This document shows positions 17,288 through 27,243 of a stretch of DNA of 64,000 nucleotides, one piece after another. The notes beneath the pieces are model-generated. The model was not told the DNA's origin. It ran no database searches and worked only from the letters and a program-made list of their open reading frames with translations. Origin of the DNA: Candidatus Kaistella beijingensis. GTDB lineage: Bacteria > Bacteroidota > Bacteroidia > Flavobacteriales > Weeksellaceae. Location of the stretch: contig NZ_CP071953.1 of assembly GCF_020084865.1 (NCBI RefSeq), forward strand, positions 620,001-684,000, given 5' to 3'. The position numbers were made by a program, and so were the translations under genes. Each line of letters opens with the position of its first letter. Position 1 is the first letter of the stretch.

Positions 17288-17315
17288 TCTATTTTAGTGC
17301 GTTGGTTTGCCAAAA

Positions 17316-17371
17316 AGCGTTGTGAGCGCTAACAACGCTCAACATCAATTATCAATTATTAATCATCAATT
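17316..17371 (+). promoter_or_regulatory. Hairpin and word-repeat leader of third POT gene
   Basis: AGCGTTGT (17316-17323) pairs perfectly with ACAACGCT (17332-17339) around GAGCGCTA. The loop contains CGCTAAC, the same 7-mer that opens the attC-like element at 9055. It is followed by a G-free run of ATCAATT/ATCATC words ending at the ATG. No clear -7 box was found. Confidence 0.4.
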
Positions 17372-18883
17372 ATGAACTTAACCCTCGAACAAATACAGGA
17401 TTTCAAAGGAAAATATCCACGACAAATTTGGTCTCTCTTTTTCTCCGAAATGTGGGAACGTTTCTGCTTCTATGGAATGCGCGGAATGCTCGTTTTCTTC
17501 ATGATTTCCGAACTAAAATTTGGCGACCAAAAAGCAAATTTGCAATATGGTGCAACTCAAGCTTTCGTTTATGCATTCACTTTTGTGGGCGGACTTTTTG
17601 CGGACAAGATTTTAGGATTTAGAAAGTCTTTGTTTTGGGGCGGACTTTTAATGATTGTAGGAAGTTTAATTCTAGCCTTTGAACCCCACCAATTTTTCTT
17701 TTTAGGAATTGCTTTTACTGTTGTTGGAACAGGTTTCTTTAAACCAAACATTTCCACCATGGTCGGTAAACTTTACAAATCAGATGATGCAAGAAGAGAT
17801 GCAGGATTTTCGTTGTTTTACGCAGGAATTAATCTTGGTGCACTTCTCGGCGGATATTTGTGTATCGCGATTGGAAAAGGCGAAATGCTTTCCTCTGTAA
17901 TTCCCGAAAACAAAAGATGGAATGTCGCCTTCGGATTGGCAGCAATCGTAATGGTGATTTCCTTGATCAATTTTGTTTTCACTCAAAGAAGAATGGGACC
18001 AATTGGGTTAGCTCCCCAAAAAATATTGGCCGATGGAACCAAAGTTGCGCTCGAAAAATGGAAGGAATATGGCGTTTATGTCTTGTCTTTAATCTTCGTT
18101 CCATTGATTATGGTGATGGTTTCCGTTCCTGAATATACCGATTATTTCATGTGGACAGTTGGACCTTTAACGCTGATTTATCTTTTCTACGAAATGTCAA
18201 AAGTAAATTCGTCAGAACGAAAAAAACTTTGGGCAGCGTTGGTTTTCATTGTATTCTCAATCCTTTTTTGGGGAATTTATGAACAATCGGGCGGTTCATT
18301 GAGTATTTTCGCCGCAAAAAACTTAAATAAAGATTTATTTGGACTCGACCCAAATGGAGTAAATAATTCAGGAGGCGCATTTTTCATTATTTTCCTCGCT
18401 CCATTGGTTGGACTTTTATGGGTTTGGTTGAGCAAAAGAAGATTAGAACCAAACACTTTAATAAAATTCGGACTTGGATTTATTTTCCTTGGTTTAGGTT
18501 ATTACGTTTTGTTCGCAACCAAATTTTTCGCCAATTTACAGGGAGTTACCTCATTGAATGTTTTCACCATCGCACTTTTGGTCATTACTTTTGGTGAATT
18601 GTGTCTCTCTCCTATCGGTTTATCGATTATGACGAAACTTTCCACCGAAAAATTGCAGGGAATGATGATGGGAATGTGGTTTCTCGCTTCAGCTTACGGA
18701 CAATATGTTGCAGGAATTATCGGCGCAAATATGGCGACCGCAAAAGAAGGTGCATCAAACATGGATGCACTGATCGCTTATACCGACGGTTACAAACAAT
18801 TGGGAATTTACGCCTTAATTGCAGGTGTGGTCTTAATTTTGATATCTCCGATGGTGAAAAAACTCATGCAGGAAGTTAGGTAA
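17372..18883 (+). CDS. POT-family peptide transporter (third copy)
   Basis: The protein has 503 aa. It has the TM1 motif SEMWERFCFYGMRGML, the GTGFFKPNISTMVGKLY motif, FWGIYEQSGGSLSIF and FGELCLSPIGLSIMTKLS. It is the most divergent of the three neighbours and starts with an extra ~20 polar residues (LEQIQDFKGKYPRQIWSLF). It should import small peptides using the proton gradient. The start follows a word-repeat leader and a small hairpin. Confidence 0.93.
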   Translation: MNLTLEQIQDFKGKYPRQIWSLFFSEMWERFCFYGMRGMLVFFMISELKFGDQKANLQYGATQAFVYAFTFVGGLFADKILGFRKSLFWGGLLMIVGSLILAFEPHQFFFLGIAFTVVGTGFFKPNISTMVGKLYKSDDARRDAGFSLFYAGINLGALLGGYLCIAIGKGEMLSSVIPENKRWNVAFGLAAIVMVISLINFVFTQRRMGPIGLAPQKILADGTKVALEKWKEYGVYVLSLIFVPLIMVMVSVPEYTDYFMWTVGPLTLIYLFYEMSKVNSSERKKLWAALVFIVFSILFWGIYEQSGGSLSIFAAKNLNKDLFGLDPNGVNNSGGAFFIIFLAPLVGLLWVWLSKRRLEPNTLIKFGLGFIFLGLGYYVLFATKFFANLQGVTSLNVFTIALLVITFGELCLSPIGLSIMTKLSTEKLQGMMMGMWFLASAYGQYVAGIIGANMATAKEGASNMDALIAYTDGYKQLGIYALIAGVVLILISPMVKKLMQEVR

Positions 18884-18977
18884 TATAATTCTTCTCGTAG
18901 GGTAAAATCGTGATTTCTCCATGAAACTAATTTCAAATCATTTTTAACAATCGCATCAAATGTAAATCCAATATAAG

Positions 18978-19511
18978 ATGAAGAAAATTGCCTTTTTATT
19001 GTTCGCATTGTTTGCTGTTTTAAGTTTTTCACAAGTCAAGTGGATGACCTTGGAACAGGCAATTGCAGCGCAGCAAGAAAAGCCAAAAAAAATCTTCATC
19101 GATTTTTATGCAGATTGGTGCGGCCCGTGTAAAATCATGGATAAAAACACTTACGGACATCAAGAAATCGCCAATTTTTTAAACGAAAATTATTATGCCG
19201 TAAAGTTTGATGCGGAAGGAAAAGAAAGCGTAACAGTTTTTGGGCGAATATTTTCGAACCCCGAATTTTCAAGCGGAAAAAAGAGAAATTCCATGCATGA
19301 TTTCACAAAGTTCATGAACGTAAATTCAGTTCCATCGATTGTTTTTCTTAACGAGCAAAGCATGCCGATTACGAATATCAACGGTTTTCTCACTGCAAAA
19401 GAACTTGACCCTTATTTAAGAATTATTTCGAGCGATGAATATAAAAAATTTAAATCCCGTGCAGAATGGGAAAATTATCAACGCAAGATGAAATCGACAA
19501 TTAAGGAATAA
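18978..19511 (+). CDS. Exported thioredoxin-fold protein
   Basis: The protein has 177 aa with a signal peptide (1-18, LSFSQ). The thioredoxin domain has the classic active site WCGPC at residues 47-51 and a cis-proline loop VNSVPSIVF at ~120. Compared with plain thioredoxin, an insertion of ~20 residues with GKKRNSMHDF precedes the cis-Pro loop, as in periplasmic DUF255/thioredoxin_7-like reductants. It probably reduces or transfers disulfides in the periplasm. It is a single gene ending in a terminator at 19601-19630. Confidence 0.88.
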   Translation: MKKIAFLLFALFAVLSFSQVKWMTLEQAIAAQQEKPKKIFIDFYADWCGPCKIMDKNTYGHQEIANFLNENYYAVKFDAEGKESVTVFGRIFSNPEFSSGKKRNSMHDFTKFMNVNSVPSIVFLNEQSMPITNINGFLTAKELDPYLRIISSDEYKKFKSRAEWENYQRKMKSTIKE

Positions 19512-19600
19512 CTGTTGCACATGATTTCTATTAATGCAGCTTGCAAAGGAAATTATAGTTGATATTCAAAAGTATTTTAAAGTTCCAAACCTTAAAACAT

Positions 19601-19630
19601 AGACTTTCAATTTATTTGGAAGTCTTTTTT
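19601..19630 (+). terminator. Terminator after thioredoxin-fold gene
   Basis: AGACTTTCAA (19601-19610) pairs with TTGGAAGTCT (19616-19625) with one wobble pair and is followed by six T residues. Confidence 0.75.
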
Positions 19631-19689
19631 ATTTTCACGAAATTCGCTCGTTATCAAAATGCACTATTTATTGCGAAGCAAATTAACCA

Positions 19690-21780
19690 TTGACACTTGA
19701 TTCATCCATAGAATTCTTAAAAGGAATCGGTCCCGAAAGAGCCAAATTCATCAGAAATGTTTTGGGAATTTCCACTGTGGAAGATTTGCTGACTTTTTAT
19801 CCGTTGCGATACATCGATAAAAGTAAAATCCATAAAATTGGCGCTTTACAGGAAGAACCCGATGCTGAAATTCAATTAAAAGGCAAAATCACCGACATTC
19901 AGGAAATCGGTTACGGAAAAGGTCAGAAAAGAATGACTGCAAAATTACGTGACGAAACGGGAACTTTGGAGTTGGTGTGGTTTCGCTATTCCAAATGGAT
20001 GAAGGAGCAGATTCCTTTGAACCAAGAAATCTTCATTTTCGGGAAAGTAAATCTCTTCAACGGAAATTTTTCCATGCCGCATCCGGAAATTGAAATGGAT
20101 GAGAAAAAGGCACTTTCAGGAACACTTCTTCCTATTTATCCGGGAAGTGAAAAATTGGCGAAAAGAGGAATCAACAATAAATTTTTTCAGAATACTTTAA
20201 GTGAAATCGTCAGAAATCTACCTTCGTTAATCGAAGAAAACCTACCTGATTCTTTAATGAAAAATTTAAAGTTAATCGGTCGAATCCCTGCTTTTTACAA
20301 TATTCATTTTCCGAAAGATCTCAATCATTTTGAACATGCAAACCGAAGAATTAAGTTTGAGGAAGCGTTCTTTTTCCAATTAGGTTATGGATTAAAAAAG
20401 CAGCATCAGAAAACATCTGTCGTGGGAAATCCGTTTCCAAAAGTAGGTGAAAACTTTAAAAACTTTTATGAAAACAATATTCCTTTTGAATTGACGAATG
20501 CACAAAAGCGGGTTTTAAAGGAAATCCGGACCGACATGAAAAAACCGATTCAGATGAATCGACTTTTGCAAGGTGACGTTGGTTCAGGAAAAACGATGGT
20601 CGCACTCCTTTCCATGCTGATTGCGATGGACAACGGTTTTCAAAGCTGTATGATGGCTCCAACTGAAATTTTGGCGCAGCAACATTTCAACGGAATTTCC
20701 GAACTTTTAGAACACACCAATATCAAAGTCAGATTGTTGACCGGTTCTACAAAAACTTCCGAACGGAAAATCATTCACGAGGAATTATTGAGCGGCGAAC
20801 TTTCTATTTTAGTCGGAACTCATGCTGTTTTAGAAGATATCGTTCAGTTCAAAAATTTGGGTTTAGCAATTATTGATGAACAGCATCGTTTCGGAGTCGC
20901 ACAGAGAGCGAAACTTTGGGCAAAAAATAAAATTCCGCCACATATTTTGGTGATGACGGCAACTCCGATTCCGAGAACTTTGGCGATGAGTTTTTACAGC
21001 GATTTGGATGTCTCTATAATCGATGAAATGCCGGTTGGAAGAAAACCCATTATTACTGCTCATCGACGGGAAAAAGACCGACTTTCGGTTTTCCGTTTTG
21101 CAAAAGAAGAGATTGATAAAGGGCGACAAATTTATTTCGTTTATCCATTAATCGAAGAATCTGAAACTTTGGATTACAAGAATTTGATGGAAAATTTCGA
21201 CCATATTTTAGAGTTCTATTCAGAATATAATGTCACGATGCTTCACGGCAGAATGCGTCCCGATGAAAAGGAAGCCAACATGAAATATTTTGCGTCGGGA
21301 AAAGCGCAAATTATGGTCGCAACAACCGTGATTGAAGTCGGCGTAAATGTTCCAAATGCTTCGGTGATGATTATAGAAAGTGCGGAAAGATTCGGACTTT
21401 CACAACTTCATCAACTTCGTGGTAGAGTTGGTCGCGGTGCGGAACAGAGTTACTGTATTTTGCTGACTTCCGACAAACTTTCCAAGGAAAGCAGAACCCG
21501 AATTAAAACCATGACTGAAACTAATGACGGTTTCAAAATTTCAGAAGTCGATATGCAACTTCGCGGACCGGGAGATATTTTGGGAACACAGCAAAGCGGT
21601 GTTGTCGATTTTAAAAAATTGGATTTGGTTGCAGATGGAAACATTATTAAAACTGCAAAATCTGCGGTGGAACATTTAATTAAGAGCGATCCGCATCTTC
21701 AAAATCCCGATAATTTTTCTTTAAGAAATTATTACGTGAAGCAATACAAAGGAAAAAATAAATGGGGACGGATTTCGTAA
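19690..21780 (+). CDS. recG: ATP-dependent DNA helicase RecG
   Basis: The protein has 696 aa, full length for RecG. The N-terminal wedge/OB domain occupies ~60-160. The helicase core has Walker A GDVGSGKT (Lys301), the DEQH box at 396-399, motif III TATPIPRTLAM, and the C-terminal QLRGRVGRG motif VI. RecG remodels stalled forks and branched DNA. The start is a TTG codon: LDSSIEFLKGIGP is the conserved N-terminus and no in-frame ATG precedes it. The next gene's promoter lies beyond the stop. Confidence 0.95.
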   Translation: MTLDSSIEFLKGIGPERAKFIRNVLGISTVEDLLTFYPLRYIDKSKIHKIGALQEEPDAEIQLKGKITDIQEIGYGKGQKRMTAKLRDETGTLELVWFRYSKWMKEQIPLNQEIFIFGKVNLFNGNFSMPHPEIEMDEKKALSGTLLPIYPGSEKLAKRGINNKFFQNTLSEIVRNLPSLIEENLPDSLMKNLKLIGRIPAFYNIHFPKDLNHFEHANRRIKFEEAFFFQLGYGLKKQHQKTSVVGNPFPKVGENFKNFYENNIPFELTNAQKRVLKEIRTDMKKPIQMNRLLQGDVGSGKTMVALLSMLIAMDNGFQSCMMAPTEILAQQHFNGISELLEHTNIKVRLLTGSTKTSERKIIHEELLSGELSILVGTHAVLEDIVQFKNLGLAIIDEQHRFGVAQRAKLWAKNKIPPHILVMTATPIPRTLAMSFYSDLDVSIIDEMPVGRKPIITAHRREKDRLSVFRFAKEEIDKGRQIYFVYPLIEESETLDYKNLMENFDHILEFYSEYNVTMLHGRMRPDEKEANMKYFASGKAQIMVATTVIEVGVNVPNASVMIIESAERFGLSQLHQLRGRVGRGAEQSYCILLTSDKLSKESRTRIKTMTETNDGFKISEVDMQLRGPGDILGTQQSGVVDFKKLDLVADGNIIKTAKSAVEHLIKSDPHLQNPDNFSLRNYYVKQYKGKNKWGRIS

Positions 21781-21833
21781 AATTATTTACCAAAACACAC
21801 GGTTTTACAAATGAAATAGATATTTTTGTTCTC

Positions 21834-24278
21834 ATGAAGAAATTCACCCTACTACTCTTTTCACTTCTTTTTATGACCGTTTTCTCACAGTCGAAACTTA
21901 CGGTTTTGCAAGCAGGAAGCGAATCCCCAATTTTCAATGCAACTGTTTATTGTGGAAAAAATGTTGTGGGGAAAACCAACAGTCAAGGTGTTTTAGAATT
22001 CAAAACAAAATGTAAGAAAGTGGATGTAAAAGCCACTGGATTTTACGAAAGTGACGTGGTCGTGGATAAAGTGATGGAAATTTCTTTAACTAAAGTCGAT
22101 CCGAAAACCCATTCCATTGAAACCGTGATGATTAATGATAAAAGTGATCCACGAGCTTTGGAAATTTTGCAGAAAGTCAACGATAATTTCAAAAATAATT
22201 CACCGCAAAGTTTGGATTCCTACGCTTTTAAATCTTATGAGAAAATATCATTGGATTTTGATGAAGACAGCATCAAGCATTACAGCAATTCCCTGAATCA
22301 AAAAATAGATTCCCTAAAATCTCTTCCAAAAAAAAACCAGCCCGAAAAAGCCAAAAAAGATTCTATCGAAAGTGTAAAAGTGATGAAACTTTTCACGAAA
22401 AGTAAACTTTTCCTTTGGGAAAGAGCCTCGGAATTTCTTTATTCGCAAAAATATGGCGAAAAGATAAATATTTTGGACAACAGAATTGCCGGATTAAGGG
22501 AACCCGTTTATGAATTGATGGCGTTAAGATCCAACAGGAATCGAATTCCACGTGAAATTCGGGAAGAAAACAGGTCGCTGTACCGATTCTTTTTAACCGA
22601 CAGTATCGATATCGACGGGAGGAAAAACTTTGTTATCCGTTTTCGCGATGCGGGAATAAAAAAACCAGTTCCACAAAGAAAATTCAACGGTTATATTTAT
22701 GTAGATGCAGAAACTTACGGCCTGAAAAAAATCGAAAGCAACAGCAACAAAAAAAGCGAGGGAAGTATTACCAGTATTTGGACGCCGATTCACAACAAAT
22801 GGTTTTTGGCAAAGGAAAATCTGAAGATGAGAATGGGCATGACTTATATGGATGAAAAGTATAAAACCGATCAAAAAACTGGCAAAAAAGAGGAAGTTAA
22901 AAATCGTAAAGGTTTTGGGAACTACGTTTTTTTAACTGCTGATTATTTTGATTTTCAGACTCCGATTCAGGAAAAAAAGAAAGATTTTGAAGGTTATTCC
23001 ATGTCGGTGAAAAACGCTGATGGAAGCACGCTGGACAAATTTCGAACAGATTCTTTGACTTTGCGCGAGAGAATGACTTACAACAAAATCGACAGCGTTG
23101 GTAAAAAATATAATCTCGACAACAAAATCAATATTTTTACTGGCTTGATCAAAGGAAATGTTCGTGTTGGAAATGTAGATTTCGACGCTTCACAGATTCT
23201 TAAATACAATCAATACGAAGGTTTTCGATTAGGTTTGGCTGCAAAACTCAACGAAAAATTTCATCCCTATATTTCTCCCGACGCTTATTTCGCCTATGGT
23301 TTTAAAGATGAAGCCTGGAAATATGGAGCCGGAATTGATGTAAAAACCACCTTAAGAAAAAATTCGTTTTTCCGTGCCGAATATTACCACGATGTCATGG
23401 CTGCCGGAAGATTCAACGAAAATCTATGGAACTTCAGGATGAAAATCATGAATTCCGGAGTGGATTTGAATAACGACCGTTTTTATCAATATGAAGGCTT
23501 TAAGGTTTCCTACCAAAATGATTTAAGCAACGCTTTGACAATGGTTATTTCGGCAAAACGAGACCAGGAAGAAGCCAAATTTAATTACAGTTTTATGAAT
23601 TTGGGGAAACAGTTTACTAATTTTTCAACTCAACTCACGTTAAAGTATGCGCCCCGTTCCAAAAATATTATGACTCCTTCTGGAAAGTTTACCTATGAAC
23701 AAAATTTCCCAGAATATTTTTTGAATTACGAGCAGGGAATTCAGTCTTTCGGTGGTGATTTCAATTACAGCCGTTTTGATATTCTTGCGCAGCACCGCTT
23801 TAAAACCGACATTGGAGTTACCGGAGTTCGCGCTTATGCAGGCTTGGTTTTGGGAAAGACGCCGATTTGGAATCAGTTTGCGATGAACGGTTTAGGAAAC
23901 GGTGAAAACAGTTTGAATTTCAACCTTACCTCTTTCCTCGGTTTTGCAACGATGGAAGGTGGAAAATATTACAGCGACAAATTTGCAGGCTATTATTTTA
24001 CGCACCGAATTCCGTGGTATTTTAAAACTTTTGGGAAGAATATTTCGAGTTTTGACATGGTTTACCGTGGCGTAATCGGCGAAATGAAAAATCCGGAATA
24101 CCATCAGTTTGATTTCCAGAAATTGGATCATCTTTATCAGGAAGTTGGTTTGGAGTGGAATAATTTTGCTGGCGTTCCGCTGAATCTTGGGTTTTTCTAT
24201 CGTGTTGGTTATTATGCAACTTCCCAGTTTAAAGAGAATTTCGGTTTACAGTTAAAGTTTAATTTTTTAGGATTCTAA
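21834..24278 (+). CDS. DUF5686 outer-membrane protein with carboxypeptidase-regulatory-like domain
   Basis: The protein has 814 aa from the ATG at 21834, which begins a good signal peptide (KKFTLLLFSLLFMTVFSQ). The open frame starts earlier but overlaps recG and carries a -7-like box (TATTTTTG, 21821-21828). Residues ~20-95 form a CarbopepD_reg-like beta sandwich. The rest is the DUF5686 family, with DPRALEILQKVNDNFKNN near residue 115 and a long C-terminal part rich in amphipathic beta strands, ending in Phe as outer-membrane barrels do. The function is unknown. Confidence 0.85.
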   Translation: MKKFTLLLFSLLFMTVFSQSKLTVLQAGSESPIFNATVYCGKNVVGKTNSQGVLEFKTKCKKVDVKATGFYESDVVVDKVMEISLTKVDPKTHSIETVMINDKSDPRALEILQKVNDNFKNNSPQSLDSYAFKSYEKISLDFDEDSIKHYSNSLNQKIDSLKSLPKKNQPEKAKKDSIESVKVMKLFTKSKLFLWERASEFLYSQKYGEKINILDNRIAGLREPVYELMALRSNRNRIPREIREENRSLYRFFLTDSIDIDGRKNFVIRFRDAGIKKPVPQRKFNGYIYVDAETYGLKKIESNSNKKSEGSITSIWTPIHNKWFLAKENLKMRMGMTYMDEKYKTDQKTGKKEEVKNRKGFGNYVFLTADYFDFQTPIQEKKKDFEGYSMSVKNADGSTLDKFRTDSLTLRERMTYNKIDSVGKKYNLDNKINIFTGLIKGNVRVGNVDFDASQILKYNQYEGFRLGLAAKLNEKFHPYISPDAYFAYGFKDEAWKYGAGIDVKTTLRKNSFFRAEYYHDVMAAGRFNENLWNFRMKIMNSGVDLNNDRFYQYEGFKVSYQNDLSNALTMVISAKRDQEEAKFNYSFMNLGKQFTNFSTQLTLKYAPRSKNIMTPSGKFTYEQNFPEYFLNYEQGIQSFGGDFNYSRFDILAQHRFKTDIGVTGVRAYAGLVLGKTPIWNQFAMNGLGNGENSLNFNLTSFLGFATMEGGKYYSDKFAGYYFTHRIPWYFKTFGKNISSFDMVYRGVIGEMKNPEYHQFDFQKLDHLYQEVGLEWNNFAGVPLNLGFFYRVGYYATSQFKENFGLQLKFNFLGF

Positions 24279-24517
24279 TGATGAAAAACATTCAGATTAA
24301 GGCATCTCAATTTTTTGAGTTATTGAAAGCTTCCGACACTTCCATGTGGGAAATTTTCTCGCAAATGATTGATGGCGCGGAGAAAGAAATCATTTTTTTG
24401 GATGACGAAGAAAAAGTCCTCTTCCATTATATTTTGCCCGAAACAATGGAAAAGCTCAATAATGACCGGGAAAAATTTGCGAAAGAATATTCAGAAAAAC
24501 TTTCTGGATTAAATTAG
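24278..24517 (+). CDS. Conserved hypothetical small protein
   Basis: The protein has 79 aa. I recognise no named family. It is predicted mostly helical, with an acidic EKEIIFLDDEEKV strand in the middle. Its ATG overlaps the stop of the DUF5686 gene by one base (TAATG), so it is cotranscribed and probably coupled. It is convergent with folP (4 bp overlap of ends). Confidence 0.7.
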   Translation: MMKNIQIKASQFFELLKASDTSMWEIFSQMIDGAEKEIIFLDDEEKVLFHYILPETMEKLNNDREKFAKEYSEKLSGLN

Positions 24518-25326
24518 TTTTGCAAAAATAATTCGATGGTTTTTGTCGCTTCGAGAACATCGTGAACCCTTAAAATTTTTGCACCTTTTTGTAAAGTTTT
24601 TAAATGAAGTTTTTGAGTTTCCTCATTAATTTCCAAAGGCGATTTTCCCAGCGGTTTGTAAATGAAAGATTTTCTGGAGATCCCGACTAACAAAGGATAT
24701 CTTCCAAATCCAATGAATTCTAAATCGTCAATCATTTGATGATTTTGTTCCACCGTTTTTCCGAAACCAAAACCAGGATCTAGAATAATATCTTTCACTC
24801 CGAAACTTCTCAATTGCTGAATTTTTCCCGAAAAATATTTGTTGAGACTGATAATGATATCTTCTTGAATTATTTTTTCATGCATCGATTCGTAGGTTAG
24901 ATTGACGTGCATCAAAATGTATGGAAGTTGCGTCTCTCCTACTGTTTTAAACATTTTATCATCGTAATTTCCACCAGAAATATCATTCACCATATCGATT
25001 CCTTCATTAAAGCCAAATTTCACCACTTCGGCATAAAATGTATCTAAAGAAATCAAAGCTTCGGGAAATTCCTTTTTAATTTTTGAAATCACAGTTCCAA
25101 TTCTTGAAATCTCGTCTTCAGCTTTTAAAAATTCAGAATTGGGTCGAGTTGATTGCGCACCGATATCAATAATTTCAGCACCATCTTTCAACATTTTTTC
25201 GGTTTGAACTAAAGCCGACTTTTCTTCATTAAATTTTCCACCGTCTGAAAAAGAATCAGGAGTAACATTGAGGATTCCCATGATTTTCGGGGAAGATAAA
25301 TCGATGAGTTTACCGTTCAAGTTCAT
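24514..25326 (-). CDS. folP: Dihydropteroate synthase
   Basis: The protein has 270 aa from the ATG at 25326. It condenses dihydropterin pyrophosphate with p-aminobenzoate in folate synthesis. Motifs: IMGILNVTPDSFSDGG near residue 17, the IDIGAQSTRP loop, VNDISGG and DPGFGFGKTVEQN, all standard pterin/pABA-site blocks. A longer open frame begins at 25362, but those 12 codons are made of spacer words and start almost on the -7 box, so the later ATG is preferred. Confidence 0.95.
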   Translation of the reverse strand: MNLNGKLIDLSSPKIMGILNVTPDSFSDGGKFNEEKSALVQTEKMLKDGAEIIDIGAQSTRPNSEFLKAEDEISRIGTVISKIKKEFPEALISLDTFYAEVVKFGFNEGIDMVNDISGGNYDDKMFKTVGETQLPYILMHVNLTYESMHEKIIQEDIIISLNKYFSGKIQQLRSFGVKDIILDPGFGFGKTVEQNHQMIDDLEFIGFGRYPLLVGISRKSFIYKPLGKSPLEINEETQKLHLKTLQKGAKILRVHDVLEATKTIELFLQN

Positions 25327-25366
25327 TGAATGATAATCGATGAATGATGATTTGTTCTGCATTATA

Positions 25367-25374
25367 CAAATTTA
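25367..25374 (-). promoter_or_regulatory. -7 box of folP
   Basis: The minus strand reads TAAATTTG, 40 bp before the preferred ATG at 25326. The leader between them consists of ATCATC, ATTCATC and ATTATC words. Confidence 0.5.
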
Positions 25375-25463
25375 GGAAATTACTTGCTTTGATACTCCTA
25401 TCTTGCAGCTTCCCTCTTCCACCTTCCATCCAAATTTCTTACCTTTGAAACATTAAGAAATTT

Positions 25464-26030
25464 ATGACAAGAACAGCACTACAGTTTGATGAAGTAATCA
25501 GAATTTGCAGGGACTTATTCAGCAATAAACTTACTGATTATGGGGCTTCTTTCCGAGTTTTAAGAACTCCGTCGTTAACGGACCAAATCTTCATTAAAGT
25601 AAAAAGTTTACGCAATTTCCAGACCACCAGAATCTCAAAAGTCGGTGAATCGGAAGAAGAGAATTTCATTGCCATCGTCAATTATTCCATCATCGGACTG
25701 ATTCAGCTGGAGAAAGGTTTTGCAGATGATTTTAAGCAGGATAGAAATGAAATTTTAGATTTATACGACAAATTCGCACACAAAGCCAAAGAACTGATGA
25801 TGAATAAAAATCATGATTACGGTGAAGCGTGGCGCGATATGCGGATTTCTTCTATCACGGATTTAATTTACCAGAAAGTTCTTCGAACCAAACAAATTGA
25901 AGACAACGCAGGAACAACGTTGGTTTCCGAAGGAATCGACGCGAATTATTACGATATGTTGAACTATGCCGTTTTCTGTCTCATTAAACTTTCCGAACAA
26001 AAAGAAGAATTTAAACCGAAGTTGATTTAG
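25464..26030 (+). CDS. DUF1599 domain protein
   Basis: The protein has 188 aa. Two internally similar halves each contain a KLTDYGASFR / NHDYGEAWRDMR type motif, the DUF1599 signature. The fold is all-alpha and related in appearance to nucleotide pyrophosphohydrolase helical proteins, but the function is unproven. The -7 box TACCTTTG is at 25440-25447, 16 bp before the ATG. It heads a same-strand run through to tpiA. Confidence 0.85.
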   Translation: MTRTALQFDEVIRICRDLFSNKLTDYGASFRVLRTPSLTDQIFIKVKSLRNFQTTRISKVGESEEENFIAIVNYSIIGLIQLEKGFADDFKQDRNEILDLYDKFAHKAKELMMNKNHDYGEAWRDMRISSITDLIYQKVLRTKQIEDNAGTTLVSEGIDANYYDMLNYAVFCLIKLSEQKEEFKPKLI

Positions 26031-26097
26031 AAGATGGAAGCTGGAAGAATAGTGCTACAATTTCCAACTTCAAAACTTAAACTTGAAAAAAAAAAAC

Positions 26098-27183
26098 ATG
26101 AAACATATTTTACGAATTATCATCGCCCTAATTTTCATCGCCTCTGGTTTTGTAAAAGCGGTGGATGCAGTTGGTTTTTCCTTCAAATTGGAGGAATATT
26201 TTTCGTCTGCTGTTTTCAATATGCCTTTTTTTGAGAAACAGGCTTTAGCAATTGCTATTATTGTTGTTGTATTAGAATTAGTTTTAGGCTTTTTTCTTTT
26301 AATGAAGATGCGTTTAAAATTCACGCTTTCTGCATTGATTGCGTTGTGTGTTTTCTTCGGATTTCTAACCTTTTATTCAGCCTATTTCAATGTGGTGACC
26401 GATTGTGGATGTTTCGGCGATGCGCTGAAATTTACACCATGGCAAAGTTTCGTAAAAGATATTGTGCTTCTTTTAGGGTTAATTATTTTGTGGATTTTAT
26501 ACCGAAAACATTTCAATGAACCTGAACAGAAAAGCACTTTCAAAAAATACGCCTCAGCTTTTGCTTTTTTAACCATGGTTTTTGTTATCAATTGGGGAAT
26601 TTCACACGAGCCATTAATAGATTTTAGACATTATAAAATTGGAACTGATTTAAATGTTGAGAAAGCAAAAATCGCCAAAAATCCATCTGAATATAAAACG
26701 TTCTACTCTTTAAAAAACGAGAAAACAGGCGAAGTCATCAATATCAATCAAGACGATTATGTAAATAAAGAGGAATATTGGAAAGAAGGTTCGCCCTGGA
26801 AAATCGAAGAGGGAAAAACCACTTCCAAAATCGTGAAACAAGGTTATGAATCAGAAATTGCTAAGTTCAAACCTGAAAGTTCAGAAGGAATGGATTTAAC
26901 GGAGGAAATCCTGAAAGCTCCAAAAGCAGTTTTAGTTTTCGCCTACCATCCTGAAAAAGCCGACAAAAATATCTTGGCTAAAACGGAAGCTAAAGTTAAT
27001 TCAGAAAAAGATGCTTTAGTTTATGGAGTTTCCACCAATCCGAATACTTTTAAAACCATAAAAAATGCAATGATGGACGGCACTGCCATAAAAACTATTG
27101 CGAGAAGTAATCCTTTTGTCTTAACTTTACAGAACGGAAAAATCGTGGACAAAAAATCTGCGGAAGATTATTTAAAAAAATAA
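26098..27183 (+). CDS. DoxX/MauE-type membrane protein of the BT_3928 family
   Basis: The protein has 361 aa from the ATG at 26098; the five preceding codons of the open frame start from TTG in an A-run. Four N-terminal membrane helices (residues 1-150) contain FIASGFVKAVDAVGF and the VVTDCGCFGD motif typical of DoxX/MauE-like proteins. The C-terminal half is a soluble domain of unknown fold. The paired cysteines suggest a role in thiol redox at the membrane. It lies between DUF1599 and TerB genes. Confidence 0.8.
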   Translation: MKHILRIIIALIFIASGFVKAVDAVGFSFKLEEYFSSAVFNMPFFEKQALAIAIIVVVLELVLGFFLLMKMRLKFTLSALIALCVFFGFLTFYSAYFNVVTDCGCFGDALKFTPWQSFVKDIVLLLGLIILWILYRKHFNEPEQKSTFKKYASAFAFLTMVFVINWGISHEPLIDFRHYKIGTDLNVEKAKIAKNPSEYKTFYSLKNEKTGEVININQDDYVNKEEYWKEGSPWKIEEGKTTSKIVKQGYESEIAKFKPESSEGMDLTEEILKAPKAVLVFAYHPEKADKNILAKTEAKVNSEKDALVYGVSTNPNTFKTIKNAMMDGTAIKTIARSNPFVLTLQNGKIVDKKSAEDYLKK

Positions 27184-27243
27184 TTTCCTCAACATTCTGA
27201 AACAAAATCAAACTATTTCAAACAAAATCAAACTAAAAATTCA

